In this document: positions 59,301 to 64,000 of the stretch, one piece after another
Layout of the letters: every line of letters begins with the position of its first letter
Position numbering within the stretch: position 1 is the first letter of the stretch
Source of the DNA: Dryomyza anilis
Taxonomy: Eukaryota; Arthropoda; Insecta; Diptera; Dryomyzidae
Reading direction: 5' to 3'
NCBI GenBank assembly: GCA_951804985.1
Contig: OX638130.1
Location: 39,694,751 to 39,758,750, forward strand
Length of the DNA stretch: 64,000 nucleotides
Notes under the pieces: model-generated
The model's database searches: none
Seen by the model: only the letters and a program-made list of their open reading frames with translations
What the model was told of the DNA's origin: nothing
Program-made: the position numbers and the translations under genes

Positions 59301-59989
59301 TGGACTACATTGCGGATAATAGATGGCAGAACAGGGCTATATCAGTTTGCAGCGATAGTCAGGCTGCTCTTATGGCTTTGAACAACCAGGTCATCACATC
59401 CAAAATTGTACGTCAATGCAGATCACGTCTCAATTGTGTTGTTAAATACAATACACTGAAACTGATTTGGGTGCCGGGCCATAAAGGAGTTTCGGGCAAT
59501 GAAACATCTGACGAACTAGCACGTGCTGGATCTGAGGATAATCCATTTGGACCAGAACCTGTGCTTGGACTACCTGCATCTACGGGAAAATTCGTCATCA
59601 GCTCTTGGGTCGCCTCCGCACACAAGAGCAGATGGCCGAATGAGACGAAATGCAGATTCTCCAAGCTCATGACACCGACGATAACCAAAAGATCGGCCTC
59701 GTTTCTACTTTCCTTAAGTAGGAAGGAGTGCAAAAAACTGACGGGACTTCTAACGGGACACAACGCATGTGAAAAACACATGAACGCAATCGGCCTGGCC
59801 GAAAGCGCCTTATGTTCTGCCTGCTACGAAGAAACTGGCACCACAGAGCACTATCTCTGTGACTGTCCAGCATTTTCTAGAATTAGAAGGCAGATCTTTG
59901 GCACAGACGTGATGAGAGAGGATCAGCTTCACTCTCTATCACACAATAGCCTTCTTAGATTCAATAATGAATCTAAGAAGTATCATTAA
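56357..59989 (+). pseudogene. ORF2 polyprotein of copy II, few breaks
   Basis: Domains in order: APE endonuclease (MIFTQINLQH; CDANAQHTVWGSSKCNARG; SDHRYIEFH), reverse transcriptase (FDGFKAPGPNGIYPVMLQEG; FVDIEGAFDN; GCPQGGVLSPLLW; YADDVA at 58373-58390), RNase H (FTDGSRTDQGSGAG; YAILMAMDY; SDSQAAL; GHKGVSGNETSDELA), and a C-terminal CSACYEETGTTEHYLCDCPA zinc-binding motif. Breaks: TGA for Trp at about 56464, indels near 56630-56690, a stop at 57330, and a 5-bp loss at about 58457 that shifts RT into the thumb/RNase H frame (58526-59989). Confidence 0.9.
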
Positions 59990-60654
59990 AAACCAGGGAA
60001 CTGGGTCACAGCACAATGGATATAACCCTGTCTGAATGCTGTGGCTCTATTTTTTTATCCCACATTAAAAAAAAGAAAAAAAATCATGCTGTAACAATTG
60101 GATTACGATGAGGAATAATTCTGTTTATTTTGTCTGAAGTATTATTTTTTGTTTCTTTCTTTTGAGCTTTCTTTTATAGTAGCCTTCTCTAGCTATTGAA
60201 TTAGGGGCTATATGACATCCAGCCAGAATCGGATCATTTAATTCATTCCAAATTCCTCTTTTAAATACCGCTATTTTATTAGCATCTGGAGTAACAGTTA
60301 CATGAGCCCATCGTAGACTAATAGAAGGAAACCATTTTCAAACAACACAAGGCATATTTTTTACAGTATTATTAGGAGTATATTTTACTATTCTTCAATG
60401 AATATATTGAAGCTCCTTTTACAATTGCAGATTCTGTTTATGGCTCTACCTTTTATATAGCAACAGGATTCCATGGAGTTCATGTATTAATTGAAACTAC
60501 CTTTTTACTAGTATGTTTAATTCGACACTTAAATAATCACTTTTCAAAGACGCATCATTTCGGATTCAAAGCTGCTACATGATATTGACATTTTGTTGAT
60601 ATTGTTTGAATATTCCTTTATGTATCAATTTACTGATGAGGTGGATAACCTTTT

Positions 60655-61059
60655 ATTTATATAGTATAACGTATATATGACTTCCAATCATAAGGTCTCT
60701 TAATAAAATAGTATAAATATTTTTTTCAATTTTAAGAATTAGAACAATTATCTTACTTCTTTCTTCAGTGGTATTACTACTGGCATCTATTTTATTCTAT
60801 TATTGACCGAGAAAAAAGCTCACCTTTTGAATGCGGATTTGACCCCAAGTCATCCTCTCGATTGCCATTTTCACTACGATTTTTTTTAATCACAATTATT
60901 TTTTTAATTTTTGATGTAGAAATCGCACTAATCCTTCCAATAGTATTAATTATTCAAACTTACTAGTCTGATCATTAACTTCTATAATCGTTATCTTAAT
61001 TTTATTAGGAGATCTCTACCATGAGTGAAATCAAGGAATATTAAACTGATCAAAATAGG
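60655..61059 (+). pseudogene. trnG and nd3, unit 3
   Basis: trnG 60655-60718; nd3 to the TAG before trnA. Confidence 0.82.
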
Positions 61060-61470
61060 GTTGTAGTTAATTATAACATTTGATTTGAATTGAAAAAGTA
61101 TTGAATTTCAATCTACCTTGAATATGAAGCGATATATTGCAATTAGTTTCGACCTAATTTTTGGTAATTTTACCCTTATTCTATTAATTGAAGCCAAAAA
61201 GAGGCGTATCACTGTTAATGATATAACTGGGACAATTCCCCAATTAAGGAAATATGGTGTACAAAAAAAAGCTGCTAACTTTGATTTTTAATGGTTAAAT
61301 TCCATTTATATTTCTATTTATATAGTTTAACAAAAACCTTACATTTTCATTGTAAAAATAAAATAAATATTTTTTTTTTTAATTACTAAATTTAATTCAT
61401 AATATTCAAAGATAAAACTAATCTCCATAACATCATCAGTGTCATACTCTAAATATAAGCTATTTGAATA
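61057..61470. tRNA. trnA-R-N-S1-E-F cluster, unit 3
   Basis: trnA 61057-61119 (anticodon TGA as in the other units), trnR 61120-61182, trnN 61184-61248, trnS1 61249-61315, trnE 61316-61382, trnF about 61405-61470 (minus). Confidence 0.8.
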
Positions 61471-63183
61471 TAGTAATAGTAAAAAACTAAACAAAATAAA
61501 AATTTATAAAACAAAAGTTAATAAATAAATCTTTAAGTTATTGTTTTGTAACAAATTATTAATTTTAGAATATTTTGTTAAAAGTTGATATAAAATTTGA
61601 CCTCCAAAAAATTCTGATCATCCTTGGTCAAAACTTTTTACCACTTGACCCCCTATATGCAAGGGATAAAAAATTACCCCATATGTAGCAACATAAGGTA
61701 TAAACCACATTGAACCACAAAAATAAGATAAAGAATAATTATTAATTGACTTATTGATAAAGTATAAAGAAACGTTAGAAATTATATATCCAATGATACC
61801 CCCAGAAATATATACAAATAGTGTCAAAAATTTTAAATAAAGGGATAAACAAATTATATCTGGAGTTCTAAAAATTAATCAATTTAATATTCTACCCCCA
61901 ATAATTCTTATAAATAACAGTTCTAATATTCCACGCAATATAATTCATCCTTCATCATTTAATATGTTTAAAGCCCCACAGTTTAATTCACCAGTTATTG
62001 AATAATAAACTAATCGGAATGAATAACATACTGTTAATCCAGTAGAAATAAATATAAAAAGAAAGAAAATATATTAATATTAATAGAAACACTTCTAAGA
62101 ATAAATCCTTTGAATAGAACCCAGTTAAAAATGGTATACCACATAAAGCTAAATTAGCAACATTTAGACAAGCTGACAATATGAATTCTTAATCCACCTA
62201 TAGTCGAATATCTTGCGAATTATTCATATTATGAATTACAGCTCCAGCACATATAAATAATAGAGCCTTAAACAATACGTGAGTCAAAATGTGAAAAAAT
62301 GCAAGTTTATAACACCCTTTTGACAAAACACTTATTATTAGACCTAATTGACTTAATGTTGATAATGCAATAATTTTTTTTAAATCAAATTTAAAATTAG
62401 CGCCTAATCCAGCCATAAATATTGTAAGTCCTGATAACAACAATAAAAATTGTCCTAAATGAGTATCACTTAAAAGAACGTTAAATCGAATTAATAAATA
62501 TACTCCAGCTGTAACTAATGTTGAAGGAAGGATAAAGCAGAAACCGGTGTTGGAGCAGCTATAGCAGCGGGTAGTCAAGAAGAAAACGGAATCTGAGCAC
62601 TTTTAGTCATAGTAGCTAACATGACCAATCCCCAATAATTATTATAGAAGGTCTATTAACTATTATTTCTAAATAAAAAATATAATTTCATCTCCCATAA
62701 TTTAATATTCACGTAATTGCCAATAATAAAGCAACATCACCAATTCGATTTCATAAAGAAGTCAATAAACCGGCATTAAATGATTTAACATTTTGGAAAT
62801 AGATTACTAAACAATGAGATACTAAACCTAATCCGTCCCACCGTAATAAAATTCTAATTAAATTAGGTCTAATAATTAGTAATATCATTGACATTACAAA
62901 TATCAAAACAAGCATAATGAACCGATTAATATTGATGTGTCCTCTTATATACTCCTTTCTATAAAAAATAACTAATGAAGCAATTATTAACATAAACGAT
63001 ATAAATATTAGACTTATTCAATCAAATAAAAAAGTTATAACAATTCTAGAAAAATTTAATGATACTACTTCTCACTCCAAAAAATATACTAATTATTAAG
63101 CAAAAAATTTAAACTGATAAAAATAATCTAATTCTAATAGAAATTAAAGGTAAAAAACTAATTGTACATATTGAAATAAATTT
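61471..63183 (-). pseudogene. nd5: nd5, nearly full length, unit 3
   Basis: C-terminal part at 61618-61827, ACLNVANLALCGIPFLTGFY at 62090-62179, the core SGLTIFMAGLGANFKFDLKK with IIALSTLSQLGLIISVLSKG at 62198-62578, and the N-terminal RILLRWDGLGLVSHCLVIYF at 62751-62993. Frame breaks between these blocks. Confidence 0.9.
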
Positions 63184-63187
63184 CACG

Positions 63188-63252
63188 ATTTAAAATGAAT
63201 AAATTCATATCATTGACACCACAAATCAATATTTTTAATAAACTATTTAAAT
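63188..63252 (-). tRNA. trnH: trnH, unit 3
   Basis: Minus-strand GTTTATTAAAAATATTGATT with anticodon GTG; only unit 3 keeps it. Confidence 0.75.
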
Positions 63253-63254
63253 AT

Positions 63255-64000
63255 AATCAAAGTATACACATATCTCTTTTTAAAATTAGTAAATTTATAG
63301 GGAATCAATGTAAAAATAAAAGAAGGTATTCACGAATATTACCCCCTCTAAATGAATAAGCTCCAGAAAAAATTTGACCATGTTGTCTATAGGCATATAA
63401 GTACAAAGTATAAGCAGCTCTAAAAAAGGATAATAAAGATAATATAATTATTGACACTCATGACCAGCAAACAATTCTATTTAATAAAGTAATTTCTCCC
63501 AATAAATTTAATGTTTGAGGAGCTGCTATATTAGCTGATCTTCATAAAAATCATCATAAAGTTATTGAAGGTATAAAATTGAATAATCCCTTATTAATTA
63601 GAAGACTCCGTCTACCCAACCGTTCATAGGTAATATTTGCTAAACAAAATAAACCAGAAGAGCATAATCCATGAGCAATTATCAAAGTATATGACCCACA
63701 TATTCCTCAATATCTTATAGTTATTAACCCAGCTAAAACGATTCCTATATGAGCTACAGATGAATAAGCAATTAAAGCCTTAAGATCTGTTTGCCGCAAA
63801 CAAACAAAACTAATTAAGACACCACCTACTAAACTAATTCTAATCCAAATAAAGTTTAACTTTAACCCAAATAATTGCAAAAAAGAAAACACCCGTAATA
63901 AACCATACTCCCCTAATTTTAATATAATTCCAGCTAACATTATTGAACCAGATACAGGAGCTTCTACATGAGCCTTTGGGAGTCATAAATGAATTAAAAA
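63255..64000 (-). pseudogene. nd4: nd4, unit 3, continues beyond the window
   Basis: Includes the 3' end of nd4 that units 1-2 lack, and the segment [20 protein letters not shown] at 63707-63940. Confidence 0.9.

Larger units (their letters stand above)
55326..60085 (+). mobile_element. RNase H-bearing non-LTR retrotransposon, copy II (in cox3)
   Basis: 5'-truncated relative to copy I (begins at CACGCCCAACTGGAAGC, matching 34310) but without the large internal deletions. It gives the almost complete layout: ORF1 55330-56316, ORF2 56357-59989, A-rich 3' end. CAT is repeated at both junctions (short target duplication). Confidence 0.93.
55120..60648 (+). pseudogene. cox3: cox3, unit 3, split by retrotransposon copy II
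   Basis: 5' part 55120-55325, 3' part 60086-60648. The 3' part has a one-base loss (AGCCTTCTCTAGC) and a 5-bp loss near 60395. Confidence 0.92.

Overview
The window is fly (Diptera) nuclear DNA made almost entirely of mobile elements plus a very large nuclear copy of mitochondrial DNA (NUMT). The mitochondrial part keeps the ancestral insect gene order (I-Q-M-nd2-W-C-Y-cox1-L2-cox2-K-D-atp8-atp6-cox3-G-nd3-A-R-N-S1-E-F-nd5-H-nd4-nd4L-T-P-nd6), uses TGA for Trp and AGA for Ser, and starts cox1 at TCG, as higher flies do. I see no intact single-copy host gene.

Layout. 1-10864: a nearly identical inverted repeat (arms 1-2627 and 8313-10864) around a spacer that carries several nested DNA elements, the clearest being a 3.5-kb element at 4658-8191. 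10865-16600: a hAT-type transposase relic, a broken CR1-like non-LTR retrotransposon and a 1.45-kb terminal-inverted-repeat element. 16586-24448: an LTR fragment, more copies of the repeats from the first 4 kb, further DNA elements, and a tRNA-derived SINE caught in a 478-bp tandem duplication. 24449-26553: a deleted LTR retrotransposon on the minus strand with complete 170-bp LTRs. 27791-29483: the 5' end of a second LTR retrotransposon with primer-binding site, structured leader and gag start. 29911-32480: two MITE-like elements and simple repeats. 32480-64000: the NUMT, running from control region to cox1 and then into three tandem units (41095-46946, 46947-53130, 53131 to past the window end), each going from 3' cox1 to nd6 or nd4. 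It is interrupted by two copies of one RNase H-bearing non-LTR retrotransposon (33735-38320 in nd2; 55326-60085 in cox3 of unit 3), a SINE (in cox3 of unit 2) and a DNA element (in nd2).

The most interesting signal is a group of DNA elements that share a CACA(G)A(n)-type terminus next to a TA dinucleotide. Each family carries its own array of short subterminal palindromes (TTCAT..ATGAA, TTGTT..AACAA, GGTTG..CAACC, TTAAT..ATTAA and others). Two of them (4658-8191 and 3133-3629) can be proved to be TA-duplicating insertions because an empty site is present elsewhere in the window. The 3.5-kb member encodes a spliced protein that I do not recognise as a DDE transposase. The NUMT is a second notable structure: shared deletions order its tandem duplications, and later insertions date them.
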